Positions 35,709 to 44,877 of a stretch of 58,329 nucleotides of DNA are shown here, one piece after another (positions within the stretch are counted from its first letter, which is position 1; each line of letters begins with the position of its first letter). The stretch spans positions 1 to 58,329 of the forward strand of contig CALVBH010000062.1 of NCBI GenBank assembly GCA_944325765.1. The letters run 5' to 3'. A program made the position numbers and the translations under genes. The notes under the pieces are model-generated. The model had not been told where the DNA came from. It worked only from the letters and a program-made list of their open reading frames with translations, and did not search any database. The stretch is from an uncultured Bacteroidales bacterium. Lineage in GTDB: Bacteria > Bacteroidota > Bacteroidia > Bacteroidales > UBA932.

Positions 35709-36404
35709 CTAAATCAAATAACTTATCGAATCCGGACCTTCGTTGAAAAGCAGGTCCATAATGGAGAGATTCGGAATGAAGCCGTATTTATCGAAGAAAA
35801 CCTGATAATACGGCTTTTTCAGTCCCAGGTCCTCGAGTATGGTATCAGGCCGCTTGGGATGAATCCCTTCCCGGTAATCCTCCCCGTAGATTCCGGAGCC
35901 TGCCGGAGTGAACTCTTCCGTCTCCCGAAGTTCGACCGGAAGACCGGCCTTTTCCGCAAAAAACTCTATAAGGCGGCGGTTCAGGACGAAAAGCGATTCC
36001 GGCCGGCTGTCCAGAATCGCGAAAAATTCATCGCGGTAATATTCGAAATACGCCGAAGTGCCGTAAGCCGATATTATCGCCCGCTTGTGGCGGGTGACCC
36101 AGTCCGTGGAATAATCCGCTTTCACGTCCTTTATGGGAATATTGTTATGAGTGCCGTTCACGTGGACTATGGGGAATGACAGAGACTCTTTCCCGTTGCC
36201 CGACAGGAAATGGCAGCGGTTTCTGTAGGACTGCTTCTGATAGCTTTCGCAGGCTTCGAGATATACGATGCAGGACGCCGGCCTTTCGGGAAAAGATGTT
36301 TGAGGGTGGTCCGAAAGAAATTTCGGGCCACCCTCTATGTCTTTCGCCATCACGGCAAAGTATTCTACCGGCGGAAGATACGCCGTATTCAGAAGGACAG
36401 GCAC
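35709..36404 (-). CDS. WbqC-family protein with an in-frame palindromic insertion
   Basis: 231 residues. It starts with GTG at 36404, coupled to the lpxA stop (TAGTG). The family pattern is intact at both ends: NTAYLPPVEYFAVMA at the start, EACESYQKQSYRNRC, FFEYYRDEFFAIL, and KPYYQVFFDKYGFIPNLSIM then DLLFNEGPDS. Between them, residues about 21-43 (KDIEGGPKFLSDHPQTSFPE) have no counterpart in relatives as I remember them. Residues 24-35 of that stretch are encoded by a 34-nt hairpin. WbqC proteins are associated with surface polysaccharide assembly; the activity is not established. It is the last gene of lpxD-lpxC-lpxA-wbqC. Confidence 0.85.
   Translation of the reverse strand: MPVLLNTAYLPPVEYFAVMAKDIEGGPKFLSDHPQTSFPERPASCIVYLEACESYQKQSYRNRCHFLSGNGKESLSFPIVHVNGTHNNIPIKDVKADYSTDWVTRHKRAIISAYGTSAYFEYYRDEFFAILDSRPESLFVLNRRLIEFFAEKAGLPVELRETEEFTPAGSGIYGEDYREGIHPKRPDTILEDLGLKKPYYQVFFDKYGFIPNLSIMDLLFNEGPDSISYLI
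36302..36335. repeat. Palindromic element inside wbqC
   Basis: A 15-bp stem, 36302-36316 (GAGGGTGGTCCGAAA) with 36321-36335 (TTTCGGGCCACCCTC), has one G-T wobble and a GAAA loop. The outline GAGGGTG...CACCCTC with inner GAAA/TTTC also occurs in the bidirectional terminator at 44824-44866. It has no T-run here and keeps the reading frame open. Confidence 0.75.
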
Positions 36405-37216
36405 TATTCGACCTCTCCCTTCGAGTTCGAGGACATTCCTCTGACGATGCCCCTCTTGGAATTCTTGATGAAGTTCAGGATGGCATCCCTTTCAGGAGTC
36501 TGAGGGAAACCTGCCTCTATCTTCGCGCAGGCATCGCTGACATTCATGCCGGCGTTGTAGATAAGATCGTACATATCCTTGATGGAACGTATCTGCTCGG
36601 CAGTAAAGCCGCGTCTGCGGAGTCCCACGATGTTGATTCCGGCATAGGAAAGCGGGTCCCTGCCGCAAAGGATGAACGGAGGCACGTCCTTGTTGATTTT
36701 CGAGCCGCCTCCGACCATGGCATGCTGGCCGATTTTCGAGAACTGGTGCGAGAGTGTACCGCCTCCGAGAATGGCCCAGTCTTCCACCTCGGTTTCTCCG
36801 GCGATACCGGTAAAGCTCACGAGGATGCAGTGCGAACCCACATTGCAGTCGTGGGCGACATGAGTATACGACATCAGCAGAGTGTTGTCGCCTACCTTGG
36901 TTACGCCTTTGCCGCTGGCTTTGGTTCCCCTGTTTATGGTGGCGCATTCACGCACCGTCACATTGTCTCCGAGCTCCACGTAAGTCACCTCTCCGCCGAA
37001 CTTGAGATCCTGCGGGATGGCACCTACGACAGCACCTGGAAATATGCAGCAGTTCCTGCCCATTTTCACATAATTGAATACTGTAGCGTGCGGCATTATC
37101 TTGCAGCCGTCGCCTATCTCCACGAATTCGTCCACGAAGGCATACGGCCCTATTTCCACGTTTTCTCCGATTTTGGCATTCGGATGTACTGTTGCTAACG
37201 GATGGATGTTGCTCAT
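36404..37216 (-). CDS. lpxA: UDP-N-acetylglucosamine acyltransferase
   Basis: 270 residues from ATG 37216 (MSNIHPLATVHPNAKIGENV). Transfers a 3-hydroxyacyl chain from ACP to UDP-GlcNAc, the first step of lipid A synthesis. The left-handed beta-helix hexapeptide repeats are clear, the catalytic His lies in YTHVAHDCNVG, and the C-terminal helical domain includes GLRRRGFTAEQIRSIKDMY. It is preceded by lpxC with a 42-nt gap and is coupled to wbqC through TAGTG. Alternative starts at 37225 and 37228 give only three or four extra residues. Confidence 0.96.
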   Translation of the reverse strand: MSNIHPLATVHPNAKIGENVEIGPYAFVDEFVEIGDGCKIMPHATVFNYVKMGRNCCIFPGAVVGAIPQDLKFGGEVTYVELGDNVTVRECATINRGTKASGKGVTKVGDNTLLMSYTHVAHDCNVGSHCILVSFTGIAGETEVEDWAILGGGTLSHQFSKIGQHAMVGGGSKINKDVPPFILCGRDPLSYAGINIVGLRRRGFTAEQIRSIKDMYDLIYNAGMNVSDACAKIEAGFPQTPERDAILNFIKNSKRGIVRGMSSNSKGEVE

Positions 37217-37258
37217 AAATCTCATCATTTGCTGTCCGGCGGCCGGACAAATTGTTTA

Positions 37259-38179
37259 TTATTTTAACGTATTCAGCAATTTTCTCACTTCCCTGGCGGC
37301 GTTCGTATTTATCGTATGACCGGATCTTACGGCCTTTACGTCCGCTTTCAGGAAACCTCCGACAAGCCGGAAATCGCCTATGAGGTCCAGAAGCTTGTGT
37401 CTGGCACATTCGTTGGGAAAACGGAGCTGGAGATTGTTCAGGTAGCCGTTTTCACATCTTTCAAGCATAGGGACATTGAAAAGCTTGGACATGTGCTCGA
37501 GCTGGTCCTGCGACACGGGATGCTCCACGATGACGATGGCATTGTCCACGTCCCCGCCCTTTATAAGGTTGTTCCTGAACAGATATTCTATTTCGTGGAA
37601 AAATACGAAAGTCCTGCAGACACCCACTTCCTCGGCATAGTTCACTGACATGTCCCAGTGTGCCTCCTGAAGGCCCAGCACCTTGGAATTGAAGTCAATC
37701 TTCACATCGAATGAAGGCCTGTCGGAAGGGGTGATGATGATGGAGGAACCTGTCTTCTCGCTGGTTACAGTGATTTCCCTGTCGATTTCCACATATTTGC
37801 GCGGAGCATCCTGCTCCACTATCCCGTCTTTCCAGATGGCGTCGATATAAGGTTTGGCACTTCCGTCCAGAATAGGCACTTCGACGTTGTCGAGATCGAT
37901 GACTGCGTTGTCAATACCCATTCCGGTCAATGCCGAAAGCAGATGCTCTACCGTCGTAACGGATATCCCGTCATGCGTCAGCGTAGTACTTCTGTCTGTG
38001 CTCGAGACATATTCGGCCAGGGCATCGATGTACCCGTCGGCGCTTATGTCGGTCCTGCGGAACTTTATCCCGGTGTTTACGGGAGCCGGATTTATCGTGA
38101 GCACGGCCACCTTTCCGGTATGCAGCCCTTTCCCTTCAAAAGAATAGCTTTTTCGTAATGTCTGCTGTAATTGTTTCAT
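37259..38179 (-). CDS. lpxC: UDP-3-O-acyl-N-acetylglucosamine deacetylase (not fused to FabZ)
   Basis: 306 residues from ATG 38179 (MKQLQQTLRKSYSFEGKGLH). A zinc deacetylase, the committed step of lipid A synthesis. Zinc ligands: His in TTVEHLLSALTG, and His/Asp in RHKLLDLIGD. The catalytic His lies in VRSGHTINTN. In most Bacteroidota the protein continues into a FabZ dehydratase domain (about 460 residues in total). Here it stops right after REVRKLLNTLK, and lpxA follows, so fabZ must be elsewhere. An ATG at 38185 is also possible. Confidence 0.96.
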   Translation of the reverse strand: MKQLQQTLRKSYSFEGKGLHTGKVAVLTINPAPVNTGIKFRRTDISADGYIDALAEYVSSTDRSTTLTHDGISVTTVEHLLSALTGMGIDNAVIDLDNVEVPILDGSAKPYIDAIWKDGIVEQDAPRKYVEIDREITVTSEKTGSSIIITPSDRPSFDVKIDFNSKVLGLQEAHWDMSVNYAEEVGVCRTFVFFHEIEYLFRNNLIKGGDVDNAIVIVEHPVSQDQLEHMSKLFNVPMLERCENGYLNNLQLRFPNECARHKLLDLIGDFRLVGGFLKADVKAVRSGHTINTNAAREVRKLLNTLK

Positions 38180-38239
38180 CTCCATTAAAATTCGGTCGGC
38201 AAAGATATACAAAAATTCCTTACTTCCATATCCGCCGGA

Positions 38240-39229
38240 CTATTCTTTTCCGTTCCGTCTGAATACAGTGTATGCCCTGAGGAACTGCCTGTGCGGGAGG
38301 GCCGGACTTCCGAGCAATACCTGGCCCGGTTCCTTGATGCTGCTTATGACGCCTGTCTGGGCGGCAAGAGTGGTATTGTCCGCTATGGTCAGATGTCCCG
38401 CGATTCCCACCTGGCCTCCCAAAACGCAGTGTTTCCCTATCTTGGTGGAACCCGCTATACCGGTCTGGGCAGCCATCACCGTGTTTTCTCCGATTTCCAC
38501 GTTATGCGCTATCTGGCACAGGTTGTCTATCTTGGCACCGCTGCGGATGATGGTGGACCCCATCTGCGACTTGTCCACAGTGGTATTCGCACCGATTTCC
38601 ACGTTGTCTTCGATGATAACGTTGCCCGTGTGCTCGATTTTCTTGTATGAGCCGTCATCCAGCGGTGCGAAACCGAAACCGTCGGCTCCTATGACCGCAT
38701 TGGAATGGATGATGACATTGTTTCCTATCTGCATCCCCGGATAAATCCTGACACCCGGATAAATGATGCACTTCGAGCCGATTTTCACATCGTCGCCGAT
38801 ATATACCTGCTCGTATATTTTCGTATAGTCGCCAATCTCCGCACGTTTTCCGAGATATGCCCCGCTTCCGACATAGACCTTGCGTCCGATTTTCGTGGAC
38901 AGGAAGCGTTTGATATGGCAGCCTCTGTATCGTTTGTATGACCTTTTCTGAGCCGTGACATAGTCCAGGAGAGCCGCTACCGAAGCGTATGCGTTCGGAA
39001 CTTTTATCATGGTGGCTTTCACGGGTTTCTGAGGCTCGAAAGTATCGTTTACTATAATGACGCTCGCCTCGCAGTCATAGACATAATGTTCGTATTTCGG
39101 ATTTGCAAAAAAGCAGACAGCACCAGGCTTTCCGCTCTCGATTCTCGCAAAAGTGGAAATCCTGACCTCCGGATCCCCTACGACGGTGCCTTTGAGTATG
39201 TCAGCGATTTCTTTTGCCTTGAATTCCAT
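38240..39229 (-). CDS. lpxD: UDP-3-O-acylglucosamine N-acyltransferase
   Basis: 329 residues. Adds the second 3-hydroxyacyl chain in lipid A synthesis. The N-terminal uridine-binding domain (about 1-95: [29 protein letters not shown]) is followed by the left-handed beta helix. The motif [19 protein letters not shown] and the catalytic His in [10 protein letters not shown] are as in the family. It is the first gene of the lpxD-lpxC-lpxA-wbqC operon, with a TAnnTTTG box about 65 nt upstream. Confidence 0.96.
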   Translation of the reverse strand: MEFKAKEIADILKGTVVGDPEVRISTFARIESGKPGAVCFFANPKYEHYVYDCEASVIIVNDTFEPQKPVKATMIKVPNAYASVAALLDYVTAQKRSYKRYRGCHIKRFLSTKIGRKVYVGSGAYLGKRAEIGDYTKIYEQVYIGDDVKIGSKCIIYPGVRIYPGMQIGNNVIIHSNAVIGADGFGFAPLDDGSYKKIEHTGNVIIEDNVEIGANTTVDKSQMGSTIIRSGAKIDNLCQIAHNVEIGENTVMAAQTGIAGSTKIGKHCVLGGQVGIAGHLTIADNTTLAAQTGVISSIKEPGQVLLGSPALPHRQFLRAYTVFRRNGKE

Positions 39230-39295
39230 AATCGGTCAATAATAAGTTAACGTTGGTTAAAATAAAAACAATCGGTCAGTTTCCGATAAAAGACA

Positions 39296-39303
39296 CAAAA
39301 TTA
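39296..39303 (-). promoter_or_regulatory. -7 element of the lpx operon
   Basis: TAATTTTG on the minus strand lies 66 nt before the lpxD ATG. TTTG at 39321-39318 is too close (14 bp) for a standard -33 box, so the promoter is only partial. Confidence 0.4.
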
Positions 39304-39365
39304 AATAAATTTAACGTCAAAAAGGAAAATAAGCCCCATTATTTTCATTATTCTGAAATTATTTA

Positions 39366-39373
39366 TAAATTTG
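39366..39373 (+). promoter_or_regulatory. -7 element of rimP-nusA-infB
   Basis: TAAATTTG is an exact TAnnTTTG match. Transcription would start near 39380, immediately before a terminator-like hairpin and about 49 nt before rimP. The -33 box is weak. Confidence 0.55.
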
Positions 39374-39383
39374 CGCCGTGTGA

Positions 39384-39411
39384 GAGGGGACGGTCAGTCC
39401 CCTCGTTTTTT
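39384..39411 (+). terminator. Promoter-proximal terminator-like hairpin in the rimP leader
   Basis: The perfect 8-bp stem GAGGGGAC / GTCCCCTC (39384-39391 with 39397-39404) has a 5-nt loop and is followed by TTTTTT at 39406-39411. It lies between the -7 box and the rimP ATG, so it would act as an attenuator. It could instead end a transcript coming from upstream, but the upstream gene (lpxD) is divergent. Confidence 0.7.
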
Positions 39412-39428
39412 ATTACCGGAGCCTGTTT

Positions 39429-39896
39429 ATGAAAATTTCAGAAATTATAGATGCAATGCAGGAGGCAATCGTTGCACGGAAATGTTTCATTGTTGAAACA
39501 AAATTGAGTCCGGACAACGATGTGGAGATAGTCATCGAATCGGAAGACGGTACGGTATCGCTCGACGACTGTGTCGAACTGAGCCGGATTTTCGAGCAGA
39601 AGTTCGACCGCGAAAAGGAAGATTATTCCCTGACCGTCGGTTCCGCCGGGCTCGACCAGCCGTTCAAGGTCCTCAAACAGTATGTAAAGGCCATCGGTAC
39701 GGAAGTCCAGGTACTGCTGAGAGACGGAAGAAAGCTGAAAGGAGTGCTGACAGGAGCGTCCGAAAATGAAATCCGGCTGAAATACACGGCAAGGGAAGCC
39801 GTGGAGGGACGCAAGCGGAAGGAAACGGTAGAGCACGAGGACAGTTTCCCTATGGAGATGGTCAACGGTGTCTTTCCCGTGGTGACGGCAGACTGA
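39429..39896 (+). CDS. rimP: Ribosome maturation factor RimP
   Basis: 155 residues, needed for 30S subunit maturation. The N-terminal domain has VEIVIESEDGTVSLDDCVEL, and SRIFEQKFDREKEDYSLTVG ends it with the family's SLTVGSAGLDQPF. The C-terminal Sm-like domain has GTEVQVLLRDGRKLKGVLTG. It is the first gene of the conserved rimP-nusA-infB set. The 118-nt spacer to nusA carries degenerate repeats. Confidence 0.95.
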   Translation: MKISEIIDAMQEAIVARKCFIVETKLSPDNDVEIVIESEDGTVSLDDCVELSRIFEQKFDREKEDYSLTVGSAGLDQPFKVLKQYVKAIGTEVQVLLRDGRKLKGVLTGASENEIRLKYTAREAVEGRKRKETVEHEDSFPMEMVNGVFPVVTAD

Positions 39897-39907
39897 CCGC
39901 CGGAGAC

Positions 39908-39975
39908 ATTGCGGCAGCAAAGATATTGCCGACAGGGAAAATTGCGGACAGCAACGATATTGCGGCAGCGGAAAA
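39908..39975 (+). repeat. Degenerate ATTGC-initiated repeats between rimP and nusA
   Basis: Units begin with ATTGC at 39908, 39925, 39941 and 39959, spaced 17, 16 and 18 bp. The first and last share ATTGCGGCAGC. The array resembles the one in the DPP III leader (9682-9766) and has the same orientation toward its downstream gene. One frame is open (DIAAAKILPTGKIADSNDIA) but has no start codon, and I do not call it coding. Confidence 0.55.
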
Positions 39976-40014
39976 AATATACCTATTATAATAATAAGAG
40001 GAAATAACATAAAA

Positions 40015-41256
40015 ATGGAAAAGACAGAACTCAAAGACGCTTTTGCAGAATTCAAGAATCTGAAAAACATCGACAGACCTACCATGATGGGGGTTCTTGA
40101 AGACGTATTCAAGACACAGCTTGCAAAGACTTACGGCACTTCCGACAATTTCGATGTCATTATAAACATCGACAAGGGAGACTGCGAAATCTACCGTAAC
40201 CGCGAAGTCGTCGAGGAAGTGGAGGATCCGAATACACAAATCGCGCTGGCGGAGGTGAACAAGGACTCCGACGAATACGAAATCGGCGAGACTTTCGCCG
40301 AGAAAGTGGAAATGAAGAGTTTCGGACGGAGGGGAATCCTGAATATCAGACAGAACCTCCAGGGCCGTATCATGGATATAGAGAAGGCCAACCTGTACAA
40401 CAAATACATCTCGAAAATCGGAGAAATCTTCACGGGAGAGGTGTACCAGACCTGGTCCAAGGAAGTGCTCATCCTCGACGAGGACGGGAACGAGCTTCGC
40501 CTGCCGAAGTCGGAACAGATTCCGGGAGAGCATTTCAAGAAGAACGACACGGTGAAAGCCATCATCAAGAGTGTGGAAATGAAGAACAACACCACGCCGT
40601 ACATCGTTCTGTCCAGGACGTCGGAAGAATTCCTCGAAAAACTCTTCGAGCAGGAGGTTCCTGAAATCTACGACGGCCTGATAACCATCAAGAAAGTAGT
40701 GCGCATACCGGGAGAACGGGCCAAGGTCGCAGTGGAATCATACGACGAGAGAATAGACCCTATCGGAGCCTGCATCGGTGTCAAGGGAGCGCGAATCATC
40801 GGCATCGTCCGTGAACTGAGGAACGAGAACATCGATGTGCTGCAGTGGACAAGCAATACACAGCTGTTGATACAGAGGGCGTTGAGTCCTGCAAAGATTT
40901 CTTCCATCGTTCCGGGCGAAGACGGGAAGATAAAGGTCTACATGCTTCCGGACGAGGTGAAGAAAGGTATCGGCAAAGGCGGCTGCAACATCAAGCTGGC
41001 AAGCATGCTCGTAGGACAGGAGATCGAGGTCTGGAGAGAGCTGCCTAAGCAGGAAGAGGAGGAAGAGGACGTACTGCTGAGCGAATTCGAGAACGAAATC
41101 GAACCGTGGATTATCGAGAAACTGCAGTCCATCGGCTGCGATACGGCAAAGAGCGTTCTGGCTCTGGCCCCTGAAGATATTGCCAAACGGGCAGACCTGG
41201 AGGATGAGACCGTAGCAGAAGTGCTCGACATTCTCCGTTCCGAATTCGAAGATTAA
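40015..41256 (+). CDS. nusA: Transcription termination/antitermination factor NusA
   Basis: 413 residues. The N-terminal RNA-polymerase-binding domain spans about 1-125, the S1 domain about 130-200 (IGEIFTGEVYQTWSKEVLIL), the KH1 domain has DPIGACIGVKGARIIGIV and the KH2 domain GIGKGGCNIKLASMLVGQEI. An acidic C-terminal segment with a helix-hairpin-like repeat (IGCDTAKSVLALAPEDIAKR) replaces the tandem acidic repeats of enterobacteria. AAGAGGAAATAAC precedes the ATG. It modulates pausing and termination and could act on the leader hairpin of its own operon. Confidence 0.97.
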   Translation: MEKTELKDAFAEFKNLKNIDRPTMMGVLEDVFKTQLAKTYGTSDNFDVIINIDKGDCEIYRNREVVEEVEDPNTQIALAEVNKDSDEYEIGETFAEKVEMKSFGRRGILNIRQNLQGRIMDIEKANLYNKYISKIGEIFTGEVYQTWSKEVLILDEDGNELRLPKSEQIPGEHFKKNDTVKAIIKSVEMKNNTTPYIVLSRTSEEFLEKLFEQEVPEIYDGLITIKKVVRIPGERAKVAVESYDERIDPIGACIGVKGARIIGIVRELRNENIDVLQWTSNTQLLIQRALSPAKISSIVPGEDGKIKVYMLPDEVKKGIGKGGCNIKLASMLVGQEIEVWRELPKQEEEEEDVLLSEFENEIEPWIIEKLQSIGCDTAKSVLALAPEDIAKRADLEDETVAEVLDILRSEFED

Positions 41257-41277
41257 GGAAAATTTTAATTTGAATTT

Positions 41278-44193
41278 ATGGCAGAAATACGATTAAGCAA
41301 ACTGACTAAACAATTTAACATCGGGCTCCAGACTCTCGTGGATTTTCTGACGGAGAAAGGGGCCGAAGTGGAAATGAATCCGAACGCCAAGATTTCCGAT
41401 TCATATCTGCCAGCCATCGAAGCGAAATTCGGTGAAGAACAAAAGTTGAAACAGGACTCGGAGAAAGTCGCCATCAAGCTGAAGGAAATCATCGAGATGG
41501 GCAGCAAGAAAAAATCTCCGGAAGATGATTCCGAACCGAATGTAAGGGAAGTAATCATCAAGTCCAACCTGGCTTCCGAGGTAAGGGCCACGTCCCCTGC
41601 AAAGGAGGAAGTTCCGGCCGAAGCACCGGTCAGGAAAGACAGCCAGGCTGAAACGGAGACGAAACAGGAGTCGCCCGAGACGAATCAGGCTGGCGGCCTG
41701 AAAATAGTCGGTGCCATAGACTTGTCCCAGTTCGACAAAAAGCCTAAGACCCAGGAAAAACAGACTCAGGACATTCCGCAGGAAAAGCCTGAACCGGAAA
41801 GCACCGAAAAACCGGCAGAGACTGCAGCCGCGACTGTCCGGGAAACAGTGGAACCGGCTGCCGCGCAGGAAGCGCCGGCAGCGGCAACGGCTTCGGCTCC
41901 TGATGCAGCCGGTAAAACGGCCGGCGTACAGCCAGAACCGGCAAAGGACGGCGAAAAGGAGCAGTATCGTGAAGTCAGGGAGATAAAGATCGAGGTAGAG
42001 AAACTGCAGGGTCCGAAAATCGTGGACAAAATCGACCTTTCCCAGTTCGACAGGAAGAAGAACAAGAAGAGAGAGAGAATCGCCAAGGGGGGAAGCCAGA
42101 AAGTCGATGTCACCAAACTCGGAGACGAGCACGACAGCCAGAACAAGAAGGACAACGGCAAGAAAAAGAACAAGAACAACGATAATTCCCGCAAGAACGG
42201 CGACTTCCAGAATGATCGCGGAGGTTCCGGGAAAGGCAGGAAACGGGACCGTTTCAAACCTATGAGCGAGGCCGAGGAAGAGGAGATGCAGAAGGAAATC
42301 CAGAAGCAGATCAAGGAAACCTACGCCAGGATGAACGAGTCCAAAAACAAGACCAACCTCGGAGCACGCCACAGAAGGGAAAAGAGGGAGATGGCCTCCC
42401 AGAAGATGCAGGAGGAGAACGAACTCAGGGAGATGGACAAGAAAGTGCTGAAAGTCACCGAATTCGTGACCGTCAACGATCTTGCCACGCTGATGAACAA
42501 TACGCCTGTGACGAAAGTCATTGCAGCCTGCATGAATCTGGGCCTGATGGTGTCCATCAACCAGAGGCTCGATGCCGAGGCACTGGTTCTCGTGGCCGAG
42601 GAATTCGGGTACGAGGTGGAATTCGTGACCGCGGACCTGACCGAAGCCATCGAACAGGAGGCGGAAGATGACGGAAAACTCGTTCCGAGACCGCCGGTAA
42701 TCACCGTGATGGGTCATGTCGACCACGGAAAGACATCCCTGCTGGACTATATCCGAAAGGCCAATGTCATCGCCGGCGAGGCCGGAGGAATTACCCAGCA
42801 CATAGGCGCATACAACGTAGTGCTTCCTTCCGGACAGAGGATTACGTTCCTCGACACGCCGGGCCATGAAGCGTTCACCGCCATGCGTGCCCGCGGTGCG
42901 AAGATGACCGACCTGGCCATCATCATAGTGGCCGCCGATGACGCGATAATGCCGCAGACCATCGAGGCCATAAACCATGCCCAGGCCGCCGGCGTACCTA
43001 TGATATTCGCCATAAACAAGATAGACAAGCCGGGGGCCAATCCGGACAAAATCCGTGAACAGCTGGCCAACATGAACATCCTCGTCGAAGACTGGGGAGG
43101 AAAGTACCAGTGCCAGGAAATTTCTGCCAAGAAAGGTACGAATGTGGACAAGCTTTTAGACAAGGTCCTTTTAGAGGCGGAACTCCTGGATCTGAAAGCC
43201 AATCCGGACAGGCGCGCCGCCGGTGCCGTCATAGAATCTTCCCTCGACAAGGGTCGCGGATATCTCGCTACCGTACTGGTACAGAACGGAACGCTGCATG
43301 TCGGCGACATCATGCTCAGCGGCTGCTATACAGGACGTGTAAAGGCCATGTTCAACGAGAGGGGGCAGAAAGTGGATGAAGCCGGTCCTTCGACTCCGGT
43401 TTCCGTGCTCGGCCTCAACGGAGCGCCTACGGCCGGCGACACCTTCAATGTCATGGCTGACGAAAAGGAAGCCAAGGATATCGCCAACAAGAGGGAACAG
43501 CTGCTCCGCATCCAGGGTATCAAGACCCAGAAGCATATGACTCTGGAAGAAATAGGACGACGCATCGCCATCGGCAACTTCAAGGAACTGAATGTCATCG
43601 TCAAGGGTGACGTGGACGGTTCCATCGAGGCCCTGTCCGACTCCCTGATCAAGCTCTCGACGGAAGAAGTGAGGGTAAATGTCATCCACAAGGCAGTAGG
43701 TGCCATTTCGGAATCGGACGTACTGCTCGCTGCCGCCTCGGACGCCATCATCATCGGCTTCCAGGTCAGGCCTTCCGCCAATGCCAGGAAACTCGCCGAA
43801 AAGGAGGAAATCGAAATCAGGCTCTACTCTGTCATCTACGATGCCATAAACGAGGTCAAGAGCGGTATCGAAGGTATGCTGGCTCCTGAGGAGAAGGAAG
43901 AAGTCACCGCCACTGCGGAAGTGATGGAGACATTCAAGATTTCAAAGGTCGGGACCATCGCAGGATGTATCGTGCGCGAGGGCAAACTGTCCAAGACGGC
44001 AAAAGTCCGCGTCATCAGGGACGGCATCGTGGTGTACACCGGAGAACTCGGTTCACTCAAACGGTTCAAGGATGATGTCAAGGAGGTTTCCACCGGTATG
44101 GACTGCGGTCTGAACATCGCAGGCTACAACGATATCAAGGTCGGAGACATCGTCGAGGCATACACAATAGTCGAGGTCAAGAGGACACTGTAA
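41278..44193 (+). CDS. infB: Translation initiation factor IF-2
   Basis: 971 residues. The N-terminal region (1-about 395) starts [20 protein letters not shown] and then is long, charged and Pro/Ala/Glu- or Lys/Asn-rich ([20 protein letters not shown]), probably disordered. A second IF2-N subdomain lies near [20 protein letters not shown]. The G domain begins at about residue 475, with G1 [11 protein letters not shown]3 DTPGHEAF and G4 NKIDKPGA; domains II-IV follow. It delivers fMet-tRNA to the 30S subunit. It lies 21 nt after nusA. Confidence 0.98.
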   Translation: MAEIRLSKLTKQFNIGLQTLVDFLTEKGAEVEMNPNAKISDSYLPAIEAKFGEEQKLKQDSEKVAIKLKEIIEMGSKKKSPEDDSEPNVREVIIKSNLASEVRATSPAKEEVPAEAPVRKDSQAETETKQESPETNQAGGLKIVGAIDLSQFDKKPKTQEKQTQDIPQEKPEPESTEKPAETAAATVRETVEPAAAQEAPAAATASAPDAAGKTAGVQPEPAKDGEKEQYREVREIKIEVEKLQGPKIVDKIDLSQFDRKKNKKRERIAKGGSQKVDVTKLGDEHDSQNKKDNGKKKNKNNDNSRKNGDFQNDRGGSGKGRKRDRFKPMSEAEEEEMQKEIQKQIKETYARMNESKNKTNLGARHRREKREMASQKMQEENELREMDKKVLKVTEFVTVNDLATLMNNTPVTKVIAACMNLGLMVSINQRLDAEALVLVAEEFGYEVEFVTADLTEAIEQEAEDDGKLVPRPPVITVMGHVDHGKTSLLDYIRKANVIAGEAGGITQHIGAYNVVLPSGQRITFLDTPGHEAFTAMRARGAKMTDLAIIIVAADDAIMPQTIEAINHAQAAGVPMIFAINKIDKPGANPDKIREQLANMNILVEDWGGKYQCQEISAKKGTNVDKLLDKVLLEAELLDLKANPDRRAAGAVIESSLDKGRGYLATVLVQNGTLHVGDIMLSGCYTGRVKAMFNERGQKVDEAGPSTPVSVLGLNGAPTAGDTFNVMADEKEAKDIANKREQLLRIQGIKTQKHMTLEEIGRRIAIGNFKELNVIVKGDVDGSIEALSDSLIKLSTEEVRVNVIHKAVGAISESDVLLAAASDAIIIGFQVRPSANARKLAEKEEIEIRLYSVIYDAINEVKSGIEGMLAPEEKEEVTATAEVMETFKISKVGTIAGCIVREGKLSKTAKVRVIRDGIVVYTGELGSLKRFKDDVKEVSTGMDCGLNIAGYNDIKVGDIVEAYTIVEVKRTL

Positions 44194-44211
44194 AACGGTA
44201 AAACAATAATT

Positions 44212-44787
44212 ATGAAAGGCGTATACATCTTCTTTGCCAACGGTTTCGAGGAAACCGAGGCACTGGCTGCCGCCGATGTTCTCAAAAGAGGCGGAGTCCC
44301 TGTAAAAACGGTTTCGATATACGATGACAAGTTCGTAACCGGCGCACACAATATCACTGTCATTGCCGACATGACCTACGGGGAGTTCAAGGCTACCACC
44401 GATTTCAGCGAGTCGGGGAAAAAAGATGTTATGATATTTCCGGGAGGAATGCCGGGAGCCACGAATCTGGCAGGGAAAAAGGATCTGATGGAACTCCTTC
44501 AAAGGCACTATGCCGAGGGAGGAGCCGTGGCTGCCATCTGCGCTTCACCGGGTGTGGTTCTCAGTATGCTGCCGGATCTGAACGGCAAGACAATGACCTG
44601 TTATGACGGTTTCGAGGATGCCCTGACAGCAAAAGGCGTAAATTATACGAAAAACGGCACTGAAACAGACGGCAACATCATCACCGGACGCGGTCCCGGT
44701 TTTGCCATCGAATTCGGGCTGGCAGTCCTGGCGTATCTGAAAGGTGAAGAAAAGGCAGCTGAAGTAAGAAAAGGTATGCTGATTTAA
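44212..44787 (+). CDS. DJ-1/PfpI-family protein
   Basis: 191 residues. DJ-1 superfamily signatures: MKGVYIFFANGFEETEAL with the conserved Glu in GFEETE, DVMIFPGGMPGATNL, and the nucleophile Cys in AAICASPGVVLSML. The C-terminal ITGRGPGFAIEFGLAVLAYL fits YajL/ThiJ-like members. These proteins are linked to glyoxal detoxification, deglycation or oxidative-stress chaperoning; the exact activity cannot be read from sequence. It lies 18 nt after infB on the same strand, so it may be read with the translation operon. A bidirectional terminator follows. Confidence 0.9.
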   Translation: MKGVYIFFANGFEETEALAAADVLKRGGVPVKTVSIYDDKFVTGAHNITVIADMTYGEFKATTDFSESGKKDVMIFPGGMPGATNLAGKKDLMELLQRHYAEGGAVAAICASPGVVLSMLPDLNGKTMTCYDGFEDALTAKGVNYTKNGTETDGNIITGRGPGFAIEFGLAVLAYLKGEEKAAEVRKGMLI

Positions 44788-44823
44788 GGTAAGAAGGTTC
44801 TTCCAGCCGTCCCTGGAATGTCT

Positions 44824-44866
44824 TTTTTGAGGGTGATCAGAAAATTTTTCCGGTCACCCTCAAAAA
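44824..44866. terminator. Bidirectional terminator between the DJ-1 and alr genes
   Basis: TTTTTGAGGGTGA (44824-44836) pairs perfectly with TCACCCTCAAAAA (44854-44866). The apical part holds GAAAA/TTTTTC, which can pair partly. T-runs lie on both strands, fitting the convergent gene pair. The GAGGGTG...CACCCTC outline is shared with the palindrome inside wbqC. Confidence 0.82.
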
Positions 44867-44877
44867 TATCCGATACA

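Noticed and set aside
41401-42978. A 525-codon open frame on the minus strand
   Set aside because: It is antisense to infB and made of low-complexity Leu/Phe/Arg runs mirrored from the charged IF-2 N-terminal region.
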